This document shows, in pieces, positions 19,991-29,285 of a DNA stretch of 64,000 bases. Made by a program: the position numbers and the translations under genes. Positions within the stretch are counted from its first letter, which is position 1. The number at the start of each line of letters is the position of its first letter. The stretch comes from Gammaproteobacteria bacterium. Lineage in GTDB: Bacteria > Pseudomonadota > Gammaproteobacteria > Enterobacterales > Alteromonadaceae. The stretch lies in assembly GCA_018222405.1 (NCBI GenBank), contig JAAFAI010000001.1:372001-436000 (forward strand), read 5' to 3'. A model generated the notes under the pieces. It saw only the letters and a list, made by a program, of their open reading frames with translations. It was not told where the DNA came from and did not search any database.

Positions 19991-21049
19991 ATGCAAAAAG
20001 GTACAGCACTCGTGGTTGGCGCTACCGGTATCAGCGGCGGTAATCTGGCGTCGTATTTAGTCGCTAACGGCTGGAGCGTGTATGGATTGTCACGCAGAGG
20101 GGCTGCACAATCGGGCATGATTCCGGTTGCTGCCGATCTGACGGATCGTGATGGGGTTCACGCTGCCCTGGCTAACTTACCCGTTACGCATGTTTTCTAC
20201 TGCACTTGGGTACGTCGTGAAAACGAAAAAGCCAATATTGACGCGAACAGCGCGATGATGCGAAATCTATTTGATGCGCTCGATTGCCAGAACTTGAAAC
20301 ATGTTTCGCTGGTGACCGGCACCAAGCAGTATCTTGGTTCGTTTGACGCCTACGGAAGTGGTCGCATTGAAACGCCATTTCGGGAATCCGAACCGCGTGT
20401 GCCGGGGGATAATTTTTACTACGCGCTTGAAGATGTGTTGTTTGAGGCTGCCAGCCAATACGGATTCACCTGGAATGTACATCGGCCGCATACCGTGATT
20501 GGTTATGCCCGGGGCAATGCCATGAATATGGGCATTACCCTCGCGGTTTATGCCTCAATCTGTAAGGCAACCGGGAAGCCATTTATTTTTCCTGGCTCAC
20601 AAACTCAATGGAATGCGCTGACTGACATGACAGATGCATTGTTATTGGCGCGGCAAATGGAGTGGGCGGCAACCATGCCCGGCGCGGCTAACCAGGCTTT
20701 CAACACGGTTAATGGTGACACCTTCCGCTGGCGTCGCATGTGGAAAGAAATAGGTGAATATTTTGGCCTTGAGGTGACAGACTGCCCTGAAACGCCACAA
20801 CCACTGGAAAAGCAGATGGCTGGTATCGAGTCCACCTGGCGTGACATCGCCGATAAGCATAATCTGGTGGAGCCCGATATCGAAAAGTTGGTCTCATGGT
20901 GGCACACTGATGCTGACCTTGGCCGGGAACAGGAATGTGTCAACGATATCACTAAGTCCAGAGACTTTGGCTTTTCGGAGTTTCGAGAAACACGCGGCGC
21001 ATTTTTTGATTTATTTGCGCGCCTTCGTAACGAGAAGATCATTCCATAA
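19991..21049 (+). CDS. PRISE-type short-chain reductase (progesterone 5-beta-reductase / iridoid synthase-like)
   Basis: A 352-residue atypical SDR. The nucleotide-binding glycine motif is GATGISGGN at residues 10-18. PRISE catalytic segments are visible: Lys112 in GTKQYLG and Tyr143 or Tyr144 in NFYYALEDVL. These enzymes reduce activated C=C bonds of enones with NADPH. I prefer the ATG at 19991, with GGAG 9 nt upstream, over GTG/ATG at 19973 and 19976, because the Rossmann fold begins at once. It is divergent from the LysR gene and followed by a terminator. Physiological substrate unknown; protection against reactive enones is possible. Confidence 0.85.
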   Translation: MQKGTALVVGATGISGGNLASYLVANGWSVYGLSRRGAAQSGMIPVAADLTDRDGVHAALANLPVTHVFYCTWVRRENEKANIDANSAMMRNLFDALDCQNLKHVSLVTGTKQYLGSFDAYGSGRIETPFRESEPRVPGDNFYYALEDVLFEAASQYGFTWNVHRPHTVIGYARGNAMNMGITLAVYASICKATGKPFIFPGSQTQWNALTDMTDALLLARQMEWAATMPGAANQAFNTVNGDTFRWRRMWKEIGEYFGLEVTDCPETPQPLEKQMAGIESTWRDIADKHNLVEPDIEKLVSWWHTDADLGREQECVNDITKSRDFGFSEFRETRGAFFDLFARLRNEKIIP

Positions 21050-21055
21050 CCATTT

Positions 21056-21086
21056 AATACTAAGCTGCTATGCGGTTTAGTATTTT
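21056..21086 (+). terminator. Terminator after the PRISE-type gene
   Basis: AATACTAA (21056-21063) pairs with TTAGTATT (21077-21084) across a 13-base loop, and the stem ends in TTTT. Confidence 0.6.
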
Positions 21087-21102
21087 AGCAATACTGTCTC
21101 AG

Positions 21103-21135
21103 AAAAAAGCGCCAGTCATGTGTTAAGTGACTAGC
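21103..21135 (-). terminator. Terminator after the gabD operon (minus strand)
   Basis: Read on the minus strand, GCTAGTCA (21135-21128), a 9-base loop and TGACTGGC (21118-21111) form a stem with one G-U pair, followed by GCTTTTTTC. It lies 27 bases after the gabD-like stop codon. Confidence 0.7.
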
Positions 21136-21161
21136 GATTTGAGTTAGGGATGATGCAGCAA

Positions 21162-22652
21162 TTAAAACAAATTTCCTTCACACACATAGGTAATTTGCAG
21201 GAAGTCATCCAGTCCGTAATGTGAGCCTTCACGACCATAGCCTGAGGCCTTAACCCCACCAAACGGCGCGACTTCACTGGCCACCGCGCCTTCATTTACA
21301 CCAATGACGCCAGCCTGAAGCTGAGCCTTAACGCGATGGATACGGCGATGGTCCTGAGTATAGAAATAGGCCGCCAGGCCATACTCGGTATTGTTGGCTT
21401 CCTCAACGGCTTCTTCTTCGGTGTTAAAGCGGAACAGCGGTAACACCGGCCCAAAGGTTTCTTCACTGAACAGCGCCATTTTGTTATGTGCCTCAGCAAT
21501 CACTACGGGTTCAAAGAATAATCCTTCCCGGGGCTCAGTGCTGCCGCACAGAATAATTCCGCCCTGGGTCTCGGCATCCTTCACATGACCACTGATCTTA
21601 TCGATGGCTTTTTGGTTGATCATCGGGCCAATCTGGGTGTCATCATCGAATGGGTCAGCCACTTTCAGCGCGGCCACCTTATCGACCAGGCGACTGGCAA
21701 ATTCGTCATAGATAGCATTAGCCACATAAATACGATTAGGGCAAACACAGGTTTGACCGCCGTTACGTAATTTTGCCGCCATCAGGCCGGTAATGGCTGC
21801 GTCGATATCGCTGTCTTCAAAGACGATGAAAGGTGCATTACCGCCGAGCTCCAGCGACAGCTTTTTCAGCGAGCTGGCTGCGCGTTCTGCCAGATACCGC
21901 CCGACCTGAGTGGAGCCGGTAAAGCTTAGCTTTTTAACATGCACGTCTTTCAGCCAGGCATCCACTGCAATAGCGGTTTGTTCTCGTGAAGCGGTAACCA
22001 CGTTAATCACGCCGTCAGGAAAACCGGCCATTTCAGCCAGTTTTGCCATAGCCAGCGCGGTTAAGGGCGTATCTTCGGCGGGCTTTACCACTGCGGTACA
22101 GCCTGCGGCCAGTGCCGGTGCAATCTTGCGAGCCAGCATGGCAAATGGGAAATTCCACGGCGTGATGACAGCAACCACGCCAACCGGTCGTTTTTCTACC
22201 GTTTGCAGGCGACCAGGTACGCTATTGGGCAGGATATCGCCGCGCAGTTGCATGGCAAGTTGGGCAAACCATTTTATATAGGACGCACCGTAGCCTACTT
22301 CGGCTTTAGCTTCAGCAAGAGGCTTACCCTGTTCAGAAGTCATAATGCATGCGAGATCATCGGTATGCTCGATAATCAGCTGATGCCATTTTTCCAGTAA
22401 GTTAGCCCGTTCACGATGGGTAGTGAGTTGCCAACTGGCAAAAGCCTTTTTCGCTGAACGAGCGGCATTGGCTGCGTCTATGGCATCACTGTTAGCTACA
22501 CCTGCAATACTGGCACCCGATGCCGGGTTAATGACTTCGTAGGTTTGCTGCGAAACGGCTTTCTGCCATTTACCATTGATGTAGTTTTTGGTGTTAAGTA
22601 GTAGCGGCTCGCTAAGTAGCGAGGCCAGATCAAATTGTTTCGTTTTACTCAT
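21162..22652 (-). CDS. gabD: NAD(P)-dependent succinate-semialdehyde-type dehydrogenase
   Basis: A 496-residue aldehyde dehydrogenase. The catalytic Cys lies in NGGQTCVCPNR, the general-base Glu in LELGGNAPF, and the NAD site in FTGSTQVGRYLAE. The NGGQTCVCPNR and LKKLSLELGGNAPF segments are characteristic of the GabD group, which oxidises succinate semialdehyde to succinate. Its start overlaps the upstream stop by one base (TAATG), so it is the third gene of a coupled operon. The real substrate could be another omega-aldehyde produced by the aminotransferase two genes upstream. Confidence 0.9.
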   Translation of the reverse strand: MSKTKQFDLASLLSEPLLLNTKNYINGKWQKAVSQQTYEVINPASGASIAGVANSDAIDAANAARSAKKAFASWQLTTHRERANLLEKWHQLIIEHTDDLACIMTSEQGKPLAEAKAEVGYGASYIKWFAQLAMQLRGDILPNSVPGRLQTVEKRPVGVVAVITPWNFPFAMLARKIAPALAAGCTAVVKPAEDTPLTALAMAKLAEMAGFPDGVINVVTASREQTAIAVDAWLKDVHVKKLSFTGSTQVGRYLAERAASSLKKLSLELGGNAPFIVFEDSDIDAAITGLMAAKLRNGGQTCVCPNRIYVANAIYDEFASRLVDKVAALKVADPFDDDTQIGPMINQKAIDKISGHVKDAETQGGIILCGSTEPREGLFFEPVVIAEAHNKMALFSEETFGPVLPLFRFNTEEEAVEEANNTEYGLAAYFYTQDHRRIHRVKAQLQAGVIGVNEGAVASEVAPFGGVKASGYGREGSHYGLDDFLQITYVCEGNLF

Positions 22653-23728
22653 TACAGATTCGCCAGGATTGCGTCGCCCATGGTCTGAGTGCTCGCCTCA
22701 CCGCCTAAATCCGGGGTTAGCGTAGCGCCTTTCAGGGTCTTCTCAATGGCGGTAACGATAGCATCGTGCGCACTGGCACCGGCGCCACTATCCTGGGTCA
22801 GGAAGCTAAGCATTAAGGCGCCGGACCAAATCATGCCGATCGGGTTAGCGATATTTTTGCCGTAGATATCCGGCGCAGAGCCATGGACGGGTTCAAATAA
22901 AGAAGGAAATTTACGCTCCGGGTTGAGGTTGGCAGAAGGCGCCAGACCGATAGTACCGGTACACGCGGGTCCTAAGTCCGACAAAATATCGCCAAACAGG
23001 TTGGATGCCACTACCACATCAAAGCGCTCAGGATTCATTACAAACCGGGCTGAGAGGATATCGATGTGCTGCTTGGTCCAGCTGATTTCAGGATAATCCT
23101 GTGCAACTGCCTCGGCACGTGAGTCCCACCAGGGCATGCTGATCGCCATGCCGTTGCTTTTTGTGGCCACTGTTAAGTTTTTCGCTGCACGGCGCATGGC
23201 GGTTTCGAAGGCGTATTTTAATACGCGGTCGGTACCGTGACGGCTGAAGACCGATTGTTGCAATACTACTTCGCGATCGGTGCCTTCATACATGATGCCA
23301 CCGATAGAGGAGTATTCACCTTCGGTGTTTTCCCGTACCACGATAAAGTCGATTTCGTCGGCCTTTGGTGTTGAAAGGGCGCATTTAACGCCTTCAAAAG
23401 TCCGGACCGGGCGCATGTTGATGTACTGATCAAACTCGCGACGGAAGGTCAGAATAGACCCCCACAGTGAGATATGGTCCGGCACGGTATCCGGCCAACC
23501 AACAGCACCAAAATAGATGGCGTCCATCTCGCCTACAATGTCTTTCCAGTTTTCCGGCATCATGCGGTTATGTTCGAGGTAGTAGTCGCAACCACCCCAG
23601 TCAAAATGGTGGAAGTTGAGGCTTAAACCAAACTTTTCAGCCGCGGCCTGAACAACCTTCAGACCTTCCGGCATGACTTCTTTACCAATACCGTCTCCGG
23701 CAATAACGGCGATGTTATAAATGGTCAT
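22652..23728 (-). CDS. Tartrate / D-malate-type decarboxylating dehydrogenase
   Basis: A 358-residue member of the isocitrate/isopropylmalate dehydrogenase family. GDGIGKEVMPEG opens the Rossmann-like fold, FRREFDQYINMRPVR holds substrate-binding arginines, VVRENTEGEYS and SNLFGDILSDLG supply Mn/Mg ligands, and PVHGSAPDIYGKNIANP binds NAD. The sequence is closest to the tartrate dehydrogenase / D-malate dehydrogenase group (TtuC, DmlA) rather than LeuB. It overlaps its neighbours by TAATG on both sides. It probably oxidises a 2-hydroxy-dicarboxylate and may feed the pathway of the flanking enzymes. Confidence 0.88.
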   Translation of the reverse strand: MTIYNIAVIAGDGIGKEVMPEGLKVVQAAAEKFGLSLNFHHFDWGGCDYYLEHNRMMPENWKDIVGEMDAIYFGAVGWPDTVPDHISLWGSILTFRREFDQYINMRPVRTFEGVKCALSTPKADEIDFIVVRENTEGEYSSIGGIMYEGTDREVVLQQSVFSRHGTDRVLKYAFETAMRRAAKNLTVATKSNGMAISMPWWDSRAEAVAQDYPEISWTKQHIDILSARFVMNPERFDVVVASNLFGDILSDLGPACTGTIGLAPSANLNPERKFPSLFEPVHGSAPDIYGKNIANPIGMIWSGALMLSFLTQDSGAGASAHDAIVTAIEKTLKGATLTPDLGGEASTQTMGDAILANL

Positions 23729-25104
23729 TAGCCTTTCATCTCCTGTTTTACGATGTCGAGTTCCAGTACTTCATCGAGGGTGAGTTGTAAGCGTTCAAAC
23801 AACGCGTCGAAGTCTGATTCGGTGAAGCAGAGTGCCGGCGCAAAGCCGAGGATATTGTCGCCAAACGCCCGGAAAATAAGTTTGTGCTTCCAGGCGATGT
23901 CAGCAATGGTCTCATTCAGTTTCAGAGCCGGGTCAAACTGGCGTTTGGTGGCCTTATCGGCAACCAGTTCGACAGCGCCTAACAAACCAATGCTACGTGC
24001 ATCGCCGACTAAAGGATGAGCCATGCAGGCGTTCAATTTAGCTTCAAAATAAGGCGCCACTGACTGTGCATGAGCCAGCATGCTTTCTTCATAAATTTTA
24101 ATAACTTCCAGTGCTACTGCGGCACTTACCGGATGGGCAGAATAGGTTTGTCCATGACCCACCACAGCCGCTTTGTTAGGGCCATCTGCAATGCCACTAA
24201 ATATTTCGTCTGACATCAGCACGGCGCCCATAGGGGCATAACCGGAGGTCAGGCCTTTGGCAATGGTCATTAAATCAGGCTCAACGCCTTCATGCTCGCA
24301 GGCAAACATTTTGCCGGTACGGCCAAAGCCGGTAATTACTTCATCCACCAGAAACAGAATGCCTAACCTTTTACAGGTATCGGCGATGGCTTTAAGCCAG
24401 CCCTTCGGAGGCACAATAACGCCACCAGAACCCACCACCGGTTCGCAGAAGAACGCTGCCACATTATCGGCGCCAATCTCTGCAACCTTGTCTTCCAGTT
24501 CTTTAACCGAGGCGGCAATAAGCTCTTCGCCGGTAGTGAAATCGCTGCGGTATAAATAAGGGCAGCTGATTTTATGTTGCTGTGGCGTAGGGACGTCGAA
24601 GTTAGCATGAAACGCTGGCAATCCGGTTATCCCGGCGCCGGTAGACGATGAGCCGTGGTAGCCGCGCTGCAGTGATATAATATGTTTCTTAGTGGGTTTG
24701 CCGATGGCATTAAAATAATGTGTGATGTAGCGAATGGCCGCATCCACCGCATCAGAACCGCCCAACGAGAAGTAGACGTGCTGCAACGATGAAGGTGTCA
24801 TCGATACCAGCTTTTCTGCCAATACAATGGCAGGCTCACTGCCAAAACCGAAATAGCCGGTAGCATAGGGCAGGGTGGTCATCTGTGTGATAGCCGCATC
24901 AACTACGCGTTGCTGGCCATAGCCGATATTTACACACCACAAACCGGCAAAAGCATCCAGATAGGTATTGCCATCAGCGGCGGTTAACCAGGCCCCGTCA
25001 CCGGATGTCAGTATCTTCACGCCTTTTTCCTGATGATCGCGAAAATTGGATACTGGATGGACGAGATATTTACTGTCCAGATCTGTCAAAGCAGGCGTTT
25101 GCAT
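23728..25104 (-). CDS. Class III PLP-dependent aminotransferase (omega-amino acid / putrescine type)
   Basis: A 458-residue fold-type I enzyme. The PLP lysine is in MTIAKGLTSGYAPMGAV, preceded by FLVDEVITGFGRTG with the Asp that contacts the pyridine nitrogen. YHGSSSTGAGITGLP matches the class III subgroup of beta-alanine:pyruvate, putrescine:pyruvate and similar transaminases. It is the first gene of the operon with the dehydrogenases at 22652 and 21162. It likely converts an omega-amine to an aldehyde that the ALDH oxidises. Exact amine donor cannot be read from sequence. Confidence 0.9.
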   Translation of the reverse strand: MQTPALTDLDSKYLVHPVSNFRDHQEKGVKILTSGDGAWLTAADGNTYLDAFAGLWCVNIGYGQQRVVDAAITQMTTLPYATGYFGFGSEPAIVLAEKLVSMTPSSLQHVYFSLGGSDAVDAAIRYITHYFNAIGKPTKKHIISLQRGYHGSSSTGAGITGLPAFHANFDVPTPQQHKISCPYLYRSDFTTGEELIAASVKELEDKVAEIGADNVAAFFCEPVVGSGGVIVPPKGWLKAIADTCKRLGILFLVDEVITGFGRTGKMFACEHEGVEPDLMTIAKGLTSGYAPMGAVLMSDEIFSGIADGPNKAAVVGHGQTYSAHPVSAAVALEVIKIYEESMLAHAQSVAPYFEAKLNACMAHPLVGDARSIGLLGAVELVADKATKRQFDPALKLNETIADIAWKHKLIFRAFGDNILGFAPALCFTESDFDALFERLQLTLDEVLELDIVKQEMKG

Positions 25105-25647
25105 GATTAATTTCCATTTTTATTGTATTGCAGAGTAGAAGGCTGCAAGGCAACGTCGGTCACTCTTTTATACTTGATAACAAGGAATACACCTGAAACA
25201 TGAAAGGTGTATTGGTTATAACAGTCATGTTAACGGGCATTGTGGTTTAAAAACTGTTGATAGCCGGTAAAGAAAAGCGGTGAAATATTGTTTTTCCGCT
25301 GTTCTCAGCAAAATCTGCTGTGCGGTTTGGGCGAAGATAAATTGCAGCGATAAGCTTTAAGAGTCTGGTTGCGTTGGCTTTCCCTAACTGGTGCGCATTG
25401 CAGCGTGAATCGGGCGGGAAAGGCTATTAAGCTGGCTTAAATGGTTGGCTTTGTAATCATTATCGTTGTAGTTCAGGATGCAGCATAGTCTGCTGATTGA
25501 CACCTTAAAACAGGATTCACATTGCAAACTGCGGATTTAATTTGGCATTTAATGAGTGTCGTCGCATGGTGTAATAGATTTGAAACAAGTACGTCGCTGC
25601 ATAGCAAAGACAAGTACTGAAACGAACAACAACTGCTGGAAAGAACA
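25105..25647. other. Divergent promoter region of the amine-catabolism island
   Basis: This 543-base gap separates the aminotransferase operon from the HAD/FAD/ABC operon. I see no gene with a ribosome site. A short imperfect inverted repeat (AGCGG near 25274, CCGCT near 25296) is present; no classical operator was recognised. It should carry promoters for both operons and probably a site for an unlinked regulator, since no regulator gene lies within either operon. Confidence 0.5.
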
Positions 25648-26319
25648 ATGAGTGTATTTAAGCCCAAGTATATTAGCTTCGACTGCTACGGCACCCTGAT
25701 TTATTTTGAGATGGCGCCTATGGCGCAAAAACTGTTTGCCGACCGCATTACTGAGGCGCAAATGCCACAATTTGTGAAAGACTTCTCGGCCTATCGGCTC
25801 GATGAAGTGCTCGGCGCGTGGAAGCCTTATCAGGAAGTTATCCGCAATGCGGTAACCCGTTTATGTAAAAAATGGGGCATTGAATACCGTGACGAGGACA
25901 GTATTGCCATTTATAACGCAGTACCCACCTGGGGACCGCACCCGGACGTGGTTGAGCCACTGAAGAAAGTGGCAGCGGAAATTCCGTTAGTCATACTGTC
26001 TAACGCCATGAACGAACAAATTCACTCTAACGTGGCTAATCTGGAAGCGCCGTTTGCTCATGTTTATACCGCCGAGCAAGCTCAGGCTTACAAGCCGCGC
26101 CTGCAAGCGTTTGAGTACATGCTTGATAACCTTGGTTGTAACCCTGAGGACATTCTGCATGTGTCTTCAAGTTTCCGTTACGATCTGATGTCTGCGCATG
26201 ACATCGGTATTAAGAACAAGGTTTGGGTTAACCGTGGTCATGAACCGGCCAACCCATTCTATGGCTACACTGAAATTCAGGATATCAGCGGACTGCCTGG
26301 CGTAGTTGGCCTGGAGTAG
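25648..26319 (+). CDS. HAD-superfamily hydrolase, haloacid dehalogenase type II-like
   Basis: A 223-residue protein of the L-2-haloacid dehalogenase/epoxide hydrolase-like HAD subgroup. Nucleophile Asp is in FDCYGTLI (about residue 10), motif II Ser/Asn in VILSNAMNE, motif III Lys in AYKPRLQAFEYML, and motif IV in SSSFRYDLMSAH. It may be a phosphatase or dehalogenase. GGAAAG precedes the ATG. It is eight bases before the FAD oxidoreductase gene and is probably part of a six-gene operon with the ABC importer, suggesting a role in the same substrate pathway. Confidence 0.85.
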   Translation: MSVFKPKYISFDCYGTLIYFEMAPMAQKLFADRITEAQMPQFVKDFSAYRLDEVLGAWKPYQEVIRNAVTRLCKKWGIEYRDEDSIAIYNAVPTWGPHPDVVEPLKKVAAEIPLVILSNAMNEQIHSNVANLEAPFAHVYTAEQAQAYKPRLQAFEYMLDNLGCNPEDILHVSSSFRYDLMSAHDIGIKNKVWVNRGHEPANPFYGYTEIQDISGLPGVVGLE

Positions 26320-26327
26320 AGCATTCG

Positions 26328-27605
26328 ATGAAAAGCGCGTCTTTCTGGCTGGATACAGCCCCGACTATAAGCACAACTGAATCGGCATTGCCTGAACAGC
26401 CCGTCGATGTACTGGTGGTTGGTGGTGGCTTTACCGGATTATCCTCGGCGCTGGCGTTAGCCAAGCGAGGCGCTTCTGTGGCGCTTTGTGAAGCCGGAGT
26501 GGTAGGCGGTGAAGCATCAGGTCGCAACGGCGGGCAGTGCAATAATGGCACCGCTCAGGATTATGCCGGTTTGGTTGCCGCTTATGGCGAACAAAAGGCG
26601 CAGTCTTTTTATCAGTTTTACAATCAGGCGGTGGACTCGGTAGAGCGTATTGTCAGTAGTGAAAATATTGACTGTGATTTTCGCCGGGCGGGAAAAATCA
26701 AACTTGCCGCTAAGCCCGAGCATTTCGATAAACTGGTTCGCACCCATGAAGCGCTGACTAAAGCCGTGGATCCTGAAGCCAGTTTGCTCGATGCTACGGC
26801 TTTACAACAGGAAATCGGCTCTGATCAGTTTTATGGTGGGTTACTAACGCCCAAGGGCGCGCAGCTGCATGTAGGCAAAATGGTATATGGGTTGGCAACT
26901 CGCTGTCTGGAAAAGGGCGTGGCCATTTTTCAGCATCAACCGGTTATCAAAATTGATAAAACCGGTGAGCAAAGCTGGGTAGTCACCACTCCACAGCAAA
27001 CCATTAAAGCGAAAGCGATTCTTATCGCTACTGGCGGCAGCGGACCGGGGCCATTCAGTTGGTTTCGACGTCGAATAGTGCCGGTGGGCAGTTTTGCCGT
27101 GACCACGGAACCATTAAGTGAGGATTTGTGTGCCTCGCTGTTTCCGGGCAATCGCTCTTACGTAACCAGTAAAAATATCGGCAATTACTTCCGCTTAACC
27201 GCTGACCGGCGTTTATTGTTCGGCGGCCGGGCGCGATTTGCGGTATCGAATCCGCGCTCTGATCTAAAAAGTGGTGAGATCCTGCGCCAGTCGCTGGATG
27301 ACATGTTTCCACAACTGGCCAGCAGTAAAATTGATTACTGCTGGGGCGGCACGGTGGATATGAGCGCTGATCGCTTGCCCAAAGTTGGCGAGCACCAGGG
27401 CATGTTTTATGCCATGGGCTACAGCGGTCACGGCGTGCAAATGGCGATTCATATGGGCGAGGTGATGGCCGATATCATCGACGGTAAGTCGGTTGACTGT
27501 CCGTGGCTCACCACCCAATGGCCAGCCGTTCCTTTTCATTTTGGTAAACCCTGGTTTTTACCTTTCGTCGGCATGTATTACAAAGTGCAGGATATGCTGC
27601 ACTAG
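26328..27605 (+). CDS. FAD-dependent amine/amino acid oxidoreductase (DAO family)
   Basis: A 425-residue DAO-type flavoprotein. The ADP-binding fold is VDVLVVGGGFTGLSSALALA (about residues 26-45), followed by the E...GGEASGRNGGQCNNG loop typical of gamma-glutamylputrescine oxidase (PuuB) and related secondary-amine oxidases. The C-terminal FAD motif is YAMGYSGHGVQMA. It probably oxidises an amine imported by the ABC system downstream. Not distinguishable by eye from other PuuB-like enzymes. Confidence 0.87.
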   Translation: MKSASFWLDTAPTISTTESALPEQPVDVLVVGGGFTGLSSALALAKRGASVALCEAGVVGGEASGRNGGQCNNGTAQDYAGLVAAYGEQKAQSFYQFYNQAVDSVERIVSSENIDCDFRRAGKIKLAAKPEHFDKLVRTHEALTKAVDPEASLLDATALQQEIGSDQFYGGLLTPKGAQLHVGKMVYGLATRCLEKGVAIFQHQPVIKIDKTGEQSWVVTTPQQTIKAKAILIATGGSGPGPFSWFRRRIVPVGSFAVTTEPLSEDLCASLFPGNRSYVTSKNIGNYFRLTADRRLLFGGRARFAVSNPRSDLKSGEILRQSLDDMFPQLASSKIDYCWGGTVDMSADRLPKVGEHQGMFYAMGYSGHGVQMAIHMGEVMADIIDGKSVDCPWLTTQWPAVPFHFGKPWFLPFVGMYYKVQDMLH

Positions 27606-27646
27606 TGTTTCGTAATCGCCTGAACCGTAATTTATAGGGGAAGACC

Positions 27647-29266
27647 ATGACCAATAAGCTTCTACAGGCTGCTGCCATGCAAAAGGTTGCGGAGCAACAT
27701 TCAGGTAGCCGCAGAGCGTTACTTAAATCACTCGGCGCTGCCGGGTTAGTAACCGCGGCCAGCGGCCTTGCTTTACCTGCCCATGTACTGGCTCAAATGA
27801 GTAACGAGCAACCGCCGGCTAAACCCCGGTATGGCGGACGGATCCGGGTGGCAACTAATTCGATGTCAACCAAAGATACTCTGGATCCGGCCAAAGCCTC
27901 GTTGAGTACCGACTACGTCCGTATTTATATGGTTTACAGCGGTCTGACTCAGTTTAACCGTGAGTTGGGTGCAGACCCGGCGCTGGCTGAAACCTTTGAA
28001 TCAGAGGATCAGCAAAACTGGCAGGTTACCTTGCGCAGCGGCGTAACTTTTCATGATGGTAAGAGCCTGACTCCCCAGGATGTGGTGTATTCACTGCTGC
28101 GTCATAAGGATCCGGCGGTGACATCCCGGGCGGCGCCAATTGCGGCTCAGTTTAAAGAAGTGGTCGTTACCGGGCCAATGAGTCTGCGTATTACGTTACA
28201 CGCCCCAAACGCAGATTTACCGGTGATGCTCGCTTCGTCTAACTTTTGTATTGTGGCCGATGGCACCACGGATTTCTCGCAAACCGCCAATGGCACCGGC
28301 CCCTATCGATTAAAGGAATTTTCCGCCGGGGTGCGTACCGTTGGTGAGAAGAACCCGAATTTCTGGAAGCCGGGTAAACCGTACCTGGATGAAATCGAAT
28401 TGGTGGGAATTGCCGATGAGTCTTCGCGGGTGAACGCGTTACTATCTGGTGATATTCAAATGGCGCTGGCGATAAACCCGCGTTCAACCAAACGGGTGCG
28501 CCGTTCGGGCACGGCTGACATCATGCAGACCGAATCCAGTTTGTATACCAATCTGATCATGCGTCAGGATGCTTACCCCACCAATAACCCGGATTTTGTA
28601 TTGGCAGTAAAGTACATGATGAACCGCGAGCTTATCCAGCGCGCGCTGTTCAGAGGGTACGCCACCATTGCTAATGACCATCCGGTGGCGCCAAGTCATA
28701 AGTACTTCAACCACGAGTTACCGCAACGCCCCTATGATATAGACCGTGCTAAGTACCATCTTAAAAAAGCCGGTTTAACCGGTGCCAGAGTGCCGGTGTT
28801 CGCGTCTCCCGCTGCGGAAGGTTCGGTTGATATGGCCGCCTTGCTGCAATTATCCGGTATTGAAGCCGGTATGCACTTTGGCATTAACCGTGTACCGGCC
28901 GATGGCTACTGGTCAAATCACTGGATGAAGCATCCACTGGGGTTCGGCAATATTAATCCGCGGGTTAGTCTGGATGAGCTGTTCAGCCTGTTCTACAAAT
29001 CAGACGCACCGTGGAACGAATCGGGCTGGAATAACCCGCAGTTTGATCAGTTACTGGCGGCGGCACGGGGCGAAGGTGATGAGGCAAAACGTAAACAGAT
29101 GTACTGGGATATGCAGGAGCTCATCAGTGAGCAATGCGGAACGAGTATCCCGGTATTTATGAATCTTATCGATGGTCATGATAAACGCATCAAAGGTAAT
29201 TTCCCTATCCCGACAGGCGGATTGATGGGGTATAGCTTTGCCGAATATGTCTGGCTGGACGCCTGA
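27647..29266 (+). CDS. Peptide/amine ABC transporter substrate-binding protein (SBP_bac_5, Tat signal)
   Basis: A 539-residue periplasmic binding protein of the DppA/OppA class. The N-terminus has a twin-arginine motif (SRRALLKSLGAAG, about residues 22-34) and a hydrophobic stretch ending LALPAHVLA, so Tat export is likely. The core has the family block GVTFHDGKSLTPQDVVYSL. AGGGGAAG precedes the ATG. The family binds di/oligopeptides, opines, nickel or other cationic ligands. Given the enzymes in the same cluster, an amine or modified amino acid is the best guess. Confidence 0.9.
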   Translation: MTNKLLQAAAMQKVAEQHSGSRRALLKSLGAAGLVTAASGLALPAHVLAQMSNEQPPAKPRYGGRIRVATNSMSTKDTLDPAKASLSTDYVRIYMVYSGLTQFNRELGADPALAETFESEDQQNWQVTLRSGVTFHDGKSLTPQDVVYSLLRHKDPAVTSRAAPIAAQFKEVVVTGPMSLRITLHAPNADLPVMLASSNFCIVADGTTDFSQTANGTGPYRLKEFSAGVRTVGEKNPNFWKPGKPYLDEIELVGIADESSRVNALLSGDIQMALAINPRSTKRVRRSGTADIMQTESSLYTNLIMRQDAYPTNNPDFVLAVKYMMNRELIQRALFRGYATIANDHPVAPSHKYFNHELPQRPYDIDRAKYHLKKAGLTGARVPVFASPAAEGSVDMAALLQLSGIEAGMHFGINRVPADGYWSNHWMKHPLGFGNINPRVSLDELFSLFYKSDAPWNESGWNNPQFDQLLAAARGEGDEAKRKQMYWDMQELISEQCGTSIPVFMNLIDGHDKRIKGNFPIPTGGLMGYSFAEYVWLDA

Positions 29267-29285
29267 TTTTCTTAAGGAGTTATCA

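Noticed and set aside
25264..25302. Imperfect AGCGG/CCGCT inverted repeat in the 543-base promoter gap
   Set aside because: Arms are short and imperfect; no consistent spacing or second copy to suggest an operator.
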